NCBI RefSeq assembly: GCF_001612945.1
Contig: NZ_BDBK01000012.1
Coordinates: forward strand, 1-64,000
Direction: 5' to 3'
DNA: 64,000 bases
Source of the DNA: Nocardia inohanensis NBRC 100128
GTDB lineage: Bacteria > Actinomycetota > Actinomycetes > Mycobacteriales > Mycobacteriaceae
Part shown: positions 8,428 to 16,593 of the stretch, one piece after another
How positions within the stretch are numbered: position 1 is the first letter of the stretch
Layout: each line of letters begins with the position of its first letter
Made by a program: the position numbers and the translations under genes
The notes under the pieces: generated by a model
What the model saw: the letters and a program-made list of their open reading frames with translations, nothing else
What the model was told of the DNA's origin: nothing
Database searches by the model: none

Positions 8428-9552
8428 ATGAGTATCGGGACGGCGCGGGGGTGTCGCGGATGTGGCTCCGGATCGCTGTTCCGGGTGCTGGATCTCGGGA
8501 AAATGCCTGCGGCAGACGACTTTCCGGAGTTCGCGCCGGATGCGGCGCGGCTCGGCCGGTCCGGACTCGGCAGCACCGGGGACGCCGCGCATCCGCTGGC
8601 GATGGACCTGTGCGGCGACTGCGGGCTGGCCCAGCTGGCCGAGGACGACACCGTGACCGCCGAGCCGCGCGGGGTGGAGCCGCAGGCGCTGCGCGATCAG
8701 GCCGCGCAGGCGCTGGCGCGGGTGGCCGCCGATGGCCTGCTGTCCGGGCATACGGTGCGGGAGTTCGGTTCTCCGCACGGCGGGAGCTGGCTGCCCCTGC
8801 TGGCCGAACGCGGGTTCACCGAGACCGCGGAACCGGCCGATGTGGTGATCGACTGCTTCGGCATCATGCACGAGCCCGATCAGCGGGCCGCGTTCGCGCG
8901 GCGGGCGGCGGCCACCGCACCCGGCGGGGTGCTGCTGCTCCAGTTCCATTCGCTGCGCACCATCGTCACCCAGGGGCAATGGAATGCCCTGCGGCACGGG
9001 CACTTCGCCTACTACTCCCTGCACGCGCTGACCCGGCTCGTCGCAGCCGCCGGCATGAGCGTGGCCACCGCCTGGGAATTCGATCTCTACGGCGGCACCG
9101 TCCTGGTCGCCGCCGTGCATCCGCCGACCGCCGCCGACGCCTCGGTGCGGCGCATTCTCGCCACCGAATCGACTGTCGTGGAACCTGATACGGTGCGCAG
9201 CCTGCAACTGGCGGCCGACCGGCAGGCGCGCGCCCTGCGCGAGTGGCTGGAGTCGGAAGCCGCCGCCGGACGCCGGGTCTACGCCTACGGTGCGGCTTCG
9301 CGCGCCGTCGCCCTGTTCCATCTGGCGGGCGTGCACCGCGGCCTGCTCGCCGCGGTGGCCGACGCCTCGCCCGCCAAACAGGGGCGGCGCATGCCGGGCA
9401 CCGATATACCCATCATCGATCCGGCGGAACTGGTTGCCGCGCAGCCGGATCGAGTGTTCCTGACCCTTCCGGACCTGCTTCCGGAGGTCCGGACGAGCAT
9501 GCCTGAACTGAACGGGAGGTGGCAGGTCGACTATCAGCTCCGGGATGCGTGA
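8428..9552 (+). CDS. Divergent paralogue of the sugar C-methyltransferase
   Basis: A 374-residue protein homologous in layout to the methyltransferase at 4168: N-terminal paired Cys (CRGCGS and CGDCG), central Rossmann-like region, C-terminal domain YGAASRAVALFHLAGV and PGTDIPIIDP. Key positions have changed. The SAM motif I reads VREFGSPHGG instead of VEVASNDGYL, and the catalytic loop reads RHGHFAYY instead of YHEHFQYY, losing the Tyr and Glu of active homologues. It is about 36 residues shorter. It may be an altered-specificity methyltransferase, a reductase-like partner or a non-catalytic subunit. The ATG lies 14 bases from the divergent RmlC-like gene. Confidence 0.8.
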   Translation: MSIGTARGCRGCGSGSLFRVLDLGKMPAADDFPEFAPDAARLGRSGLGSTGDAAHPLAMDLCGDCGLAQLAEDDTVTAEPRGVEPQALRDQAAQALARVAADGLLSGHTVREFGSPHGGSWLPLLAERGFTETAEPADVVIDCFGIMHEPDQRAAFARRAAATAPGGVLLLQFHSLRTIVTQGQWNALRHGHFAYYSLHALTRLVAAAGMSVATAWEFDLYGGTVLVAAVHPPTAADASVRRILATESTVVEPDTVRSLQLAADRQARALREWLESEAAAGRRVYAYGAASRAVALFHLAGVHRGLLAAVADASPAKQGRRMPGTDIPIIDPAELVAAQPDRVFLTLPDLLPEVRTSMPELNGRWQVDYQLRDA

Positions 9553-9632
9553 CCGTCCCGGAGGCAGGGGAAATTCCTTACCCGCGTACTCATTACGCGC
9601 CGCAGCACCTGATGAGGGAAGAGGGGAAATTC

Positions 9633-10259
9633 ATGAAGAGCTCGACTTCGCGCGCCACCGCGCGCACCGCGGTCGTCGCCGCCGCGTTGACCTTGGGCGT
9701 GGCCCTGAGCACCAGCCTGTCGACGGCAGCGGTCGACAGCAGCAGTTCGATCGTGGACCGGCAGAATCGCACTGTCGAGGCCATCCAATCCGATACCAAG
9801 ATCACTTTCGTCTCGCCGCTGGACGGAAACCCGTTGACCCGCGAGTGGTTCCACGACGGCCGGGCCTCGTTCAAGGTCTCCGGGGCCGATGCCAAGGACT
9901 GGTCCGGAAAGATCACCATGGGCTACCAGGTCGGCTATCCGGCCACCCTGGACGGCAAGATCAAGTTCCAGTGGTGGAGCCCGAGCATCGGCGTGGAGGT
10001 CGGCAGTGATCCCAAACTGACGCTCGGCAGCCTGATTCCGCAGCTCGGACTGGAGATCGGGGTGGGATTCGGGCCCGGCATCCAGAATATCGAAGCGGCC
10101 GGCGGCTCCATCTCCGGGTGTGACGGCTTCGTGCAAATGTCCGGATTCCACGGCACCGTCACCGGTGTGCTCGGGCAGCTCACCATCCGGCCGTGGGTGG
10201 CCATTGTCAGCGGCAACGGCGATACGGTCGTGACCTACGGTCCGCTCTGGACCAACTGA
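9633..10259 (+). CDS. MspA-type outer-membrane porin
   Basis: A 208-residue secreted protein with a Sec signal peptide (residues 1 to about 30, KSSTSRATARTAVVAAALTL then hydrophobic, Ala-rich cleavage region). The mature part matches MspA/MspC porins: DRQNRTVEAIQSDT, then PLTREWFHDGR, GYQVGYPATL, GPGIQNIEAAGGSISG and HGTVTGVLGQLTIRPW, ending GDTVVTYG. MspA porins form octameric beta-barrel channels in the mycolic acid outer membrane. Length is normal. The ATG at 9633 has AGAGGGG upstream. It lies inside the polysaccharide locus, between the second methyltransferase and a terminator. Confidence 0.92.
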   Translation: MKSSTSRATARTAVVAAALTLGVALSTSLSTAAVDSSSSIVDRQNRTVEAIQSDTKITFVSPLDGNPLTREWFHDGRASFKVSGADAKDWSGKITMGYQVGYPATLDGKIKFQWWSPSIGVEVGSDPKLTLGSLIPQLGLEIGVGFGPGIQNIEAAGGSISGCDGFVQMSGFHGTVTGVLGQLTIRPWVAIVSGNGDTVVTYGPLWTN

Positions 10260-10274
10260 CCCCCGGGCGAAACC

Positions 10275-10308
10275 ACGACGGCCCGGTCCGAATGGACCGG
10301 GCCGTCGT
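10275..10308. terminator. Strong bidirectional hairpin between porin and GT2 genes
   Basis: A perfect 15-bp inverted repeat (ACGACGGCCCGGTCC and complement) with a 4-nt loop GAAT, placed between the convergent porin and glycosyltransferase genes and followed by TTC on the plus strand. It probably terminates both units. Confidence 0.75.
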
Positions 10309-10320
10309 TCGTGCGATGCC

Positions 10321-11160
10321 TCAGTGCAGCAGTTCGGGCCGGCGCAGCGCGGTGGCCGCGGCGCGAATCCGCACCCGGTCCGCCGCCGCGCGCGCCAGGC
10401 GCATATCCCCCGCGAGCACCGCGCTCTTGCCGACCAGCTGCGGATACTCCGAACCCAGCCGGTGGTGGAAGCGCAGCATCTCGGTCAGCTTGCTCACGGT
10501 GGAGGTACTGCTGCACAGGTTGAAACTCGAATTACGCCAGGCCGCAAGGATATCCGGCAGCCCGTAGAACAGGCCGAACGCGCTCACCCGGGCGAACAGG
10601 TCGACATCCATCGGGAACACCAGATCACCGCGGAACCCGCCGACTCGATCGAAGTCGGCGCGGCGGAACAGGGCGGCGGCGGTCGGCCCGAAGTCGGCGG
10701 GGCCGCGCCGGACGATCACGCGCATGAGGGCGCGGGCATCACGCGGGCCGAGCAGGTCCGGCAGGCCCAGGTCGGTCTCCTCGACCCCGCCGGATTCGTC
10801 GATGACCTGGAATTTCGAGGAGCAGATGGCGATTCCGTTGTCGCCCATCACCTCGAGCTGTTTGCCGAGCGCGCCGGGCAGCAGGATGTCGTCGGCGCAG
10901 ACCACCTTCACCAGGCGGCCGGTGGCATGCCAGACCGCCTTGTTCCAGTTCTCCCCGATGGGCAGGGTCTGCTCGTTGCGGTAGACCTTGACCCGGGCGT
11001 CGCCGGTGGATTTCGCGATCTCGCCGGTGTCGTCGGAGCTGGCATTGTCCAGTACCACGACCTCGCAGTCGGCGTCCTGATCGAGTATCGAACGTAGCGT
11101 GGTAGCCAGGGTGCGCCCGGAATTGTAGGCCGGGACGCAAACCGACAGTACTGTCATCAT
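10321..11160 (-). CDS. Family 2 glycosyltransferase
   Basis: A 279-residue cytosolic inverting glycosyltransferase with the GT-A fold. The N-terminus SVCVPAYNSGRTLATTLRSI is typical, followed by VLDNASSDDTGEIA and the nucleotide/metal motif CADDILLPG. It starts with ATG four bases into the end of the pyruvyl transferase gene, so the two are coupled. The donor sugar is not predictable. It likely adds one residue to the lipid-linked repeat unit. Confidence 0.9.
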   Translation of the reverse strand: MMTVLSVCVPAYNSGRTLATTLRSILDQDADCEVVVLDNASSDDTGEIAKSTGDARVKVYRNEQTLPIGENWNKAVWHATGRLVKVVCADDILLPGALGKQLEVMGDNGIAICSSKFQVIDESGGVEETDLGLPDLLGPRDARALMRVIVRRGPADFGPTAAALFRRADFDRVGGFRGDLVFPMDVDLFARVSAFGLFYGLPDILAAWRNSSFNLCSSTSTVSKLTEMLRFHHRLGSEYPQLVGKSAVLAGDMRLARAAADRVRIRAAATALRRPELLH

Positions 11161-12548
11161 TCCCCCTGCGCTGGTACGGCGGTGTCGGCGGGCCGGTCTC
11201 CTTCCCGTCCGCCTGCCACGAGCCGGAATACCCGATCCAGGCCCGCGCGACCGGCATCGATCTGCTCAACCGCCTGCTGCTGGAGCGTATCCCGCAGTTC
11301 CGGCGCCGATTCCCACAATTCGCGAACCGCGCGTGTCAGTTCGGTTTCGAGGTCGTCGACGGCCAGGGGTACCACTCGCAATCCGGCGCCGAACATGTCG
11401 GCCAGTCCATTGAATTTGTCGTCGTAGTACTGGGAGGCCGTTACAGCCACCGCCGGAATGCCCTGGGAGAGCGCGAATACCGCCAGGTGGTAGGCGCTGG
11501 TGACGAGAATGCGGCAGCGCGAGACCTGCCGGGCGCAGTCGTCGGCGGACCCGGCGCGGCCCAGCACCGGCCGCACCTTGGGCGCGCCCGCCAGCAGCGG
11601 CAGCGTGAAACGCCGGTCCTCGTCGTCGTATTCGGAGATGATGAGCGGGGCCAGATGGGTGTCGAGGGCGACGGCCTGCTCACGCACCACCGCACCGAGG
11701 GTGTCGCGGGCGCTGTCGCTGACTTTGGAATAATCCGAGATGCGCAGGCACAGGCCGAGATCGGCGCCGATCTCCGGGCGGCGCAGGCGGTAGGAGAATT
11801 CCACCGCGTCGTCTCCGGTGACCAGGAACCGCTCCGCGGAGACACCGAGTTCGGCCAGCAGTTTCGGACCCTGCACGCCCTCGCGCAGCCCGATGTAGTC
11901 CACGCCCGGCAGCACCTCGGCGCAGCGGCGCAGCAGCTCGGGGTCGGCCATCGGGCCCAGGCCCTGACCGAGCATCACATTCGGAATGCCTTGGCGCTGT
12001 GCGGCTTCCAGCAGGTTCAGGGTGCGATGGGCTTGATACAGATCGATATCGGTCATATAGCCGCCGCCTTGGGCGATGACCAGTCCGGCGTCGGCGAGCG
12101 CGGCCGGCACCGGCGGCAGGTCCGGGATCGCGCCGGTGGCCCGCGGTCGCGGTCGCTCCCCGCCGCGCAGGGCCCGCACTTGATCTCGGACCTGATCGCG
12201 CACCCCGCGCAGGTGATGCTTGGGCACCTCGGTGGCTGCCCGCCAGTGCAGCGCCGCGGGCCCGGTCACCCGGGCGCTCGCCTGCTGATCCACCCAGCCC
12301 GCCAAACCGCCTCTGCCCCAATGCCCGCCCGCAGCGGCGAAGACCGGTTCGGCCTCCGGCAGCAACGCGCGCATGACCAGCGGCTGATCGGTGAGCATCC
12401 CGATGCGCGCGTGCGGCCACCGGCCGCGCAGGCGCTCCACGGTTATGACCATCATGGCCAGATCACCGCGATTACGTAACCAGTACTCGCCGTTGTCGAC
12501 CAATACTCGGAATTCCCCGGCACTATCCCCCGCGCCAGACTTCCCCAC
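11157..12548 (-). CDS. Polysaccharide pyruvyl transferase family protein
   Basis: A 463-residue protein of the PS_pyruv_trans (CsaB/WcaK) family, which adds ketal-linked pyruvate from phosphoenolpyruvate to polysaccharide residues. Visible landmarks are an N-terminal VDNGEYWLRNRGDLAM, a central AGLVIAQGGGYMTD, GLREGVQGPKLLAELG, and the C-terminal conserved segment SAYHLAVFALSQGIP (family: H-x3-FA-x2-G-P). It starts at GTG 12548 with GGAAGG upstream. Co-transcribed with the GT2 gene. Pyruvylation would put negative charge on the polymer; the acceptor is unknown. Confidence 0.85.
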   Translation of the reverse strand: MGKSGAGDSAGEFRVLVDNGEYWLRNRGDLAMMVITVERLRGRWPHARIGMLTDQPLVMRALLPEAEPVFAAAGGHWGRGGLAGWVDQQASARVTGPAALHWRAATEVPKHHLRGVRDQVRDQVRALRGGERPRPRATGAIPDLPPVPAALADAGLVIAQGGGYMTDIDLYQAHRTLNLLEAAQRQGIPNVMLGQGLGPMADPELLRRCAEVLPGVDYIGLREGVQGPKLLAELGVSAERFLVTGDDAVEFSYRLRRPEIGADLGLCLRISDYSKVSDSARDTLGAVVREQAVALDTHLAPLIISEYDDEDRRFTLPLLAGAPKVRPVLGRAGSADDCARQVSRCRILVTSAYHLAVFALSQGIPAVAVTASQYYDDKFNGLADMFGAGLRVVPLAVDDLETELTRAVRELWESAPELRDTLQQQAVEQIDAGRAGLDRVFRLVAGGREGDRPADTAVPAQGE

Positions 12549-12596
12549 TAGTGATGTCCTTCCGGAGCCCGGCCCTAGAGTTGTCCGCCGCGAATC

Positions 12597-13736
12597 TTAC
12601 GCACAGAGCGCGGTATCCACCACCGTGTCCAGATCGACCCCGTGTGCCTGCGCACCGACCATGTCCGGAATCTCATTCAAACTCACGGTGACCGCGCGGG
12701 CGCCGGTGGTGCCGCCGTAGACGAATGTCCCGTTCATGGTGCCGCCGTGCCCCCAGGCATCCAGCCCGCACGAGGTCTTCCAGTGGAACAAGCCCAGCCC
12801 GAAGTCGTCCGAGCGCCGAAAATCGTTGCTGGGCACGGTGTGCCGCATCTCGGCGAGCTGCGCCGGGGCGAGCACGCGACCGGCCAGCAGGGCGGTGAAA
12901 TAACGGTCCAGATCCAGGCCGGTGGAGACCATGGCGCCGTCGGGCAGGCCCCAGCCCGGGTCGATATCGGTGATGTCCACGCGTTTTCCGTCGAATTCGT
13001 GGTAGGCGCGCGCATGGGGTGCGCGAATCACGTTCTCCGACGGATACGCGGGCCAATAGGTTCCGGTGAGACCGAGTGGGGTGAGAATCCGCGTCGTAAT
13101 TTCGATACCGACCGGCTTCCCGGTTACTTTCCGTACCAGTTCCCCGGCAATCAGATAATTCGTATTGGAATACTGCGCTTTGCTGCCCGGCGTGAAATTC
13201 GCGGTTTCGGCCATGCCCAGCGCGATCAGCTCACCGATCGGCCGGGCCGCCTGCAATCCGGCGACCGATTCCAGATCCAGCTGCCCGAGGTAGTCGGGAA
13301 TTCCGCTGGTGTGCTGCAAGAGATTCCGCACGGTGATCACGCTGCCGTCGCCGCCGGGCCCGTGCACCACGCCCGGCAGATAGCGATCGATCGGCGCGTC
13401 CAGTTCGAGGCGCCCCTCCCCCGCCAGCTGCAAGACCACCGCGGCCACGAAGGTCTTGGTATTGCTGGCGATCCGGAACTGGGCATTGTCGGGATAGGCG
13501 GTATTGCCGCCCACATCGCCGACGCCGCTGTCGACCTGGACCACCGCGTCGCCCTCGGTCAGCACCAGTTGCGCGCCCGGCACCGCCGCACCCGCCACCA
13601 GGCGATCCAGCTCGGTCTGCAAATGCCCCGGCAGCGCCGAGGGTTCGGCGGTCGGGGCGAGTGAGCCGGTCACGGCCGCGGCGAACGCGGCGGTGGCGAC
13701 GGCGAAAATTCCCAGGGTTACGGCGGGTCTGCGCAC
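12597..13736 (-). CDS. Secreted serine hydrolase, beta-lactamase/D,D-peptidase family
   Basis: A 379-residue protein with a signal peptide (residues 1 to about 26, RRPAVTLGIFAVATAAFAAA) and a class C beta-lactamase/esterase fold. The three family motifs are visible: the nucleophile ASNTK near residue 91 (SxxK), YSNTN near 190 (YxN), and HGG in WGHGGTMNG near 332. Such enzymes are D-Ala-D-Ala carboxypeptidases, esterases or amidases outside the membrane. The GTG start has no clear Shine-Dalgarno. It may trim or de-esterify cell-wall material, but its substrate cannot be assigned. Confidence 0.88.
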   Translation of the reverse strand: MRRPAVTLGIFAVATAAFAAAVTGSLAPTAEPSALPGHLQTELDRLVAGAAVPGAQLVLTEGDAVVQVDSGVGDVGGNTAYPDNAQFRIASNTKTFVAAVVLQLAGEGRLELDAPIDRYLPGVVHGPGGDGSVITVRNLLQHTSGIPDYLGQLDLESVAGLQAARPIGELIALGMAETANFTPGSKAQYSNTNYLIAGELVRKVTGKPVGIEITTRILTPLGLTGTYWPAYPSENVIRAPHARAYHEFDGKRVDITDIDPGWGLPDGAMVSTGLDLDRYFTALLAGRVLAPAQLAEMRHTVPSNDFRRSDDFGLGLFHWKTSCGLDAWGHGGTMNGTFVYGGTTGARAVTVSLNEIPDMVGAQAHGVDLDTVVDTALCA

Positions 13737-13808
13737 GAGGGGGCATACGCGGCCGCCGCGCGACCGGTTCGACGGCCGGGCCGCGGTATCGAATCGTGAA
13801 CAGCGGGG

Positions 13809-15326
13809 TCAGGTGGGGAACAGCGGGCTGGACCACTTGCTGCACAGCCACTTGCCGTCGACGTAATCCATCGACATTGAGATGCTCTGGTGCTCGGTGG
13901 TGTCGGCCTTGCCGCTGGTCGAATTGATCACGGTGATATCGGCGGACAGCTCGTAGTGGGTGGTATTGCCCGAGGTGATGGCGCATTTCGGATCGGTGCC
14001 GCGACTGTGTTCGGAATCGGCTTCCAGCAGCAGCCGGATGGCGGGCAGCAGGGACTGCGCCTGGGTCTTCCAGGTACCGGTGGCGCCGGCCTCGACCTTG
14101 GCCTGCCAGCCGGTGCCGTCGTTGTAGTCGTAGGTGGTCATGAGCAGGCCGTACTCGCAAGCCGCCTTGATGGCGGCGTCGCGGGACGGATCGTTGGCGG
14201 CCACGCCGGAGGCACCGCCGGTGAGGGTGAAATGCAGTGCGCCCGAGCCGTATCCGATGCCGGCCGCGCCGGCCAGCACGGCGGCGACGACAGCGGCGGC
14301 CACGAGCAGGCGTTTGCGGCCGCGGCGTCGGGGCGGCGGGCTGGGCTGAGTGGGGTGGCCGAGCTGTGTCGGAATATCCGATTGGGTGGTGGGGCCGGGC
14401 CGCGGGACCGAACCGGGTCCGGTCGTCGTTCGCACCGGCGTCGCGGCCGGCCGCTGGGTGAGGTCCCGCCACGCTGCTCCGGTAGGCGTAGCGCCCAGCG
14501 CCTGTGCGGCGGCGGCCGCCAGCTCACCGCAGCTGTTGTATCGGCCGTCCGGATGCTTGGCCAGCGCTCGGGCGATGACCTGATCGAAAGCCGTTGGGAC
14601 GCCCGGCTTCCGGATGCTGGGGCGCGGAATCTCACCGTGCAGATGCCCGGCCACCAATTGCGCCGTGGTCTGGCCCGGATAGGGCAGTTCGCCGGTGAGC
14701 ATGTGGAAGAGCGTGCAACCCAGGGCATATACGTCGGCGCGCTGATCGGTATCGGACCGGAGCTCGAACTGCTCGGGCGAGGCGTACTGGAAGCTCGCGT
14801 ACATCTCGCCGGTGCGGGTGAGCGCGCTGGTGTGATCCAGCGCCTTGGCGATGCCGAAGTCCGCCAGGAACACTCGCTGCTCCGGACCCCAGGCGAGCAG
14901 GATATTGGCGGGCTTCACATCCCGGTGCAGCACTCCCGCGCGGTGGGCGTGGTCGAGCGCCTTCGCCGTCTCGCCGATGATCCGCACCGCGTGATCGGGC
15001 CGCAGCGCGCCCTGCGCCAGCACCTCCGCCACATCGGTGCCCTCGACGTACTGCATGGCCATCCACAGCCGATGCTCGTCATTGCCGCGCGCGTAGACCG
15101 CCACGATATTCGGATGCGACAGCCGGGCCGCGGTATCGGCTTCGCGCAGGAACCGGGCCCGCACCTCGGGATCGTCGGCCTTGCCCGGCGCGAGCAGTTT
15201 CAATGCCACCGGTCGCGGCAGATCGCGGTCGCGAGCCAGGTACACCTCGCCCATGCCGCCGACCCCGAGCAGCCGTTCCACGAGATAGCCCGCGAATGCC
15301 TGCCCCCGCTCGAGTGTCCGCCCCAA
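13809..15326 (-). CDS. Membrane Ser/Thr protein kinase with Mce-associated-like ectodomain
   Basis: A 505-residue Hanks-type kinase. The catalytic domain (about 13-275) has GVGGMGEVYLARD, the ATP lysine in VALKLL, the catalytic loop HRDVKPANILL and DFGIAK. A Pro/Thr-rich juxtamembrane linker leads to one transmembrane helix (about 338-360). The extracellular tail of about 140 residues, with ACEYGLLMTTYDYND and later DYVDGKWLCSKW, resembles the NTF2/VirB8-like tail of Mce-associated proteins (compare LRSLTYDYKNM and GGEWLVVDYG in the protein at 41497). TTG 15326 is chosen because GGAGGA lies nine bases upstream and no ATG/GTG is in frame. It may phosphorylate envelope-biosynthesis proteins; targets are unknown. 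Confidence 0.85.
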   Translation of the reverse strand: MGRTLERGQAFAGYLVERLLGVGGMGEVYLARDRDLPRPVALKLLAPGKADDPEVRARFLREADTAARLSHPNIVAVYARGNDEHRLWMAMQYVEGTDVAEVLAQGALRPDHAVRIIGETAKALDHAHRAGVLHRDVKPANILLAWGPEQRVFLADFGIAKALDHTSALTRTGEMYASFQYASPEQFELRSDTDQRADVYALGCTLFHMLTGELPYPGQTTAQLVAGHLHGEIPRPSIRKPGVPTAFDQVIARALAKHPDGRYNSCGELAAAAAQALGATPTGAAWRDLTQRPAATPVRTTTGPGSVPRPGPTTQSDIPTQLGHPTQPSPPPRRRGRKRLLVAAAVVAAVLAGAAGIGYGSGALHFTLTGGASGVAANDPSRDAAIKAACEYGLLMTTYDYNDGTGWQAKVEAGATGTWKTQAQSLLPAIRLLLEADSEHSRGTDPKCAITSGNTTHYELSADITVINSTSGKADTTEHQSISMSMDYVDGKWLCSKWSSPLFPT

Positions 15327-15525
15327 GACCGCACTTCCTCCGATTACTTCCCTATCCCGCTCACCGTAGCCCAGATTCGGCGGCGCCGTGCGGCCGGTCG
15401 TTAGCCCCGCGATAACCCGCCCAGCTGCGCGGATTGGCATACACTTGCGCTGCAAGGGCGTTCGGGTCGCGATCGAGGCTCGAGCGTGGCTGACCGACCC
15501 GGGGGTGAGGGTGTTGGCACGACCG

Positions 15526-16593
15526 GTGCGGGTGTACATGACCGGGTCGGAGTGGTTCGGAGCGGCTCCGGGGGGCCTGAACAGATACTTTACGGACCTG
15601 CACGCGGCATTGGCCGCGAGCGGGGAAATCGAGGTCGCCGCAAAGGCTTTCGGGGTCGCACCCGACGGCGGCGGTAGTTGGGGGCCGACCGGCGGCTCGA
15701 CCCTGGATCGGGCGCGCACCGCGTTCCTGGATCGCGCGCAGCTGCGCCCGGGAACGGTGTTGGATCGGCATTTCTGCCTGTACGGTCCCGCGCCCCTGGG
15801 ACGACATCCCTTGGTGGTGCATTTTCACGGGCCGTGGGCGGGCGAGAGCCGGCTGGCGGGCGAGAGTGCGCGCGCGGTGCGCGCGAAGTACCTGGTGGAG
15901 CGGTTGCGGTACCTGCGCGCCGATCGATTCATTGTGCTGTCCCAGCACTTTCGGCGCTTGCTGATCGAGGAGTACCGGGTGCCCGAACGGAAGGTCCGGG
16001 TGATCGCGCCGGGGGTGGACCTGGAGCGCTTCCCCTCCCCCGAACCCGCGACCGAGAACGGCGTGGTGCTGTGTGTGCGCCGGCTGGAACGGCGGATGGG
16101 CATCGATGTGCTGATCCGGGCCTGGGCCACGGTACGGGCCGCGCATCCGCATGCCCGGCTGGTGATCGTCGGAACCGGTACGGCCGAACCGGAATTGCGG
16201 GCGCTGGCGCGCGGGGACGATTCGATCGTCTTCACCGGAGCCGTGAGCGATGAGCAGCTCACCGAGCTGTATGTGCGCTCGGAGCTGACCGTGGTGCCGT
16301 CGCTGGCATTGGAGGGATTCGGCCTGATCGCACTCGAATCGCTGGCGGCGGGCCGCGCCCCGATCGTCTCCGACTGCGGCGGATTGCCCGATTCGGTAAG
16401 GGAATTGGATGCCTCGCTGATCGTTCCGCCCGGTGATGCCGACGCGCTGGCCGCCCGGCTCGATGCCGGACTGGCAGGCACTCGCCCCGGTGCGAAACAG
16501 TGCCGCGCGCACGCCGAGACCTTCTCGTGGGCGACCGCCGCGCGCCGGCATCACGAGGTCTACGCGGAGCTCGCCGGCGGAGGACGGGTATGA
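15526..16593 (+). CDS. Family 4 glycosyltransferase
   Basis: A 355-residue retaining GT-B glycosyltransferase. The N-terminal lobe begins RVYMTGSEWFGAAPGGLNRY, with the donor-side glycine motif APGGLNRY. The C-terminal lobe has IAPGVDLERF, a VLCVRRLERRMGIDVLI strand and the nucleotide-sugar motif EGFGLIALESLAAG (EX7E). The start is uncertain: GTG at 15505, 15511 or 15526 and TTG at 15514 are all in frame after a GGGGTGAGG sequence; 15526 is chosen because homology begins there. It is the first gene of the coupled plus-strand operon and divergent from the kinase. It overlaps the next gene by four bases. Confidence 0.88.
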   Translation: MRVYMTGSEWFGAAPGGLNRYFTDLHAALAASGEIEVAAKAFGVAPDGGGSWGPTGGSTLDRARTAFLDRAQLRPGTVLDRHFCLYGPAPLGRHPLVVHFHGPWAGESRLAGESARAVRAKYLVERLRYLRADRFIVLSQHFRRLLIEEYRVPERKVRVIAPGVDLERFPSPEPATENGVVLCVRRLERRMGIDVLIRAWATVRAAHPHARLVIVGTGTAEPELRALARGDDSIVFTGAVSDEQLTELYVRSELTVVPSLALEGFGLIALESLAAGRAPIVSDCGGLPDSVRELDASLIVPPGDADALAARLDAGLAGTRPGAKQCRAHAETFSWATAARRHHEVYAELAGGGRV

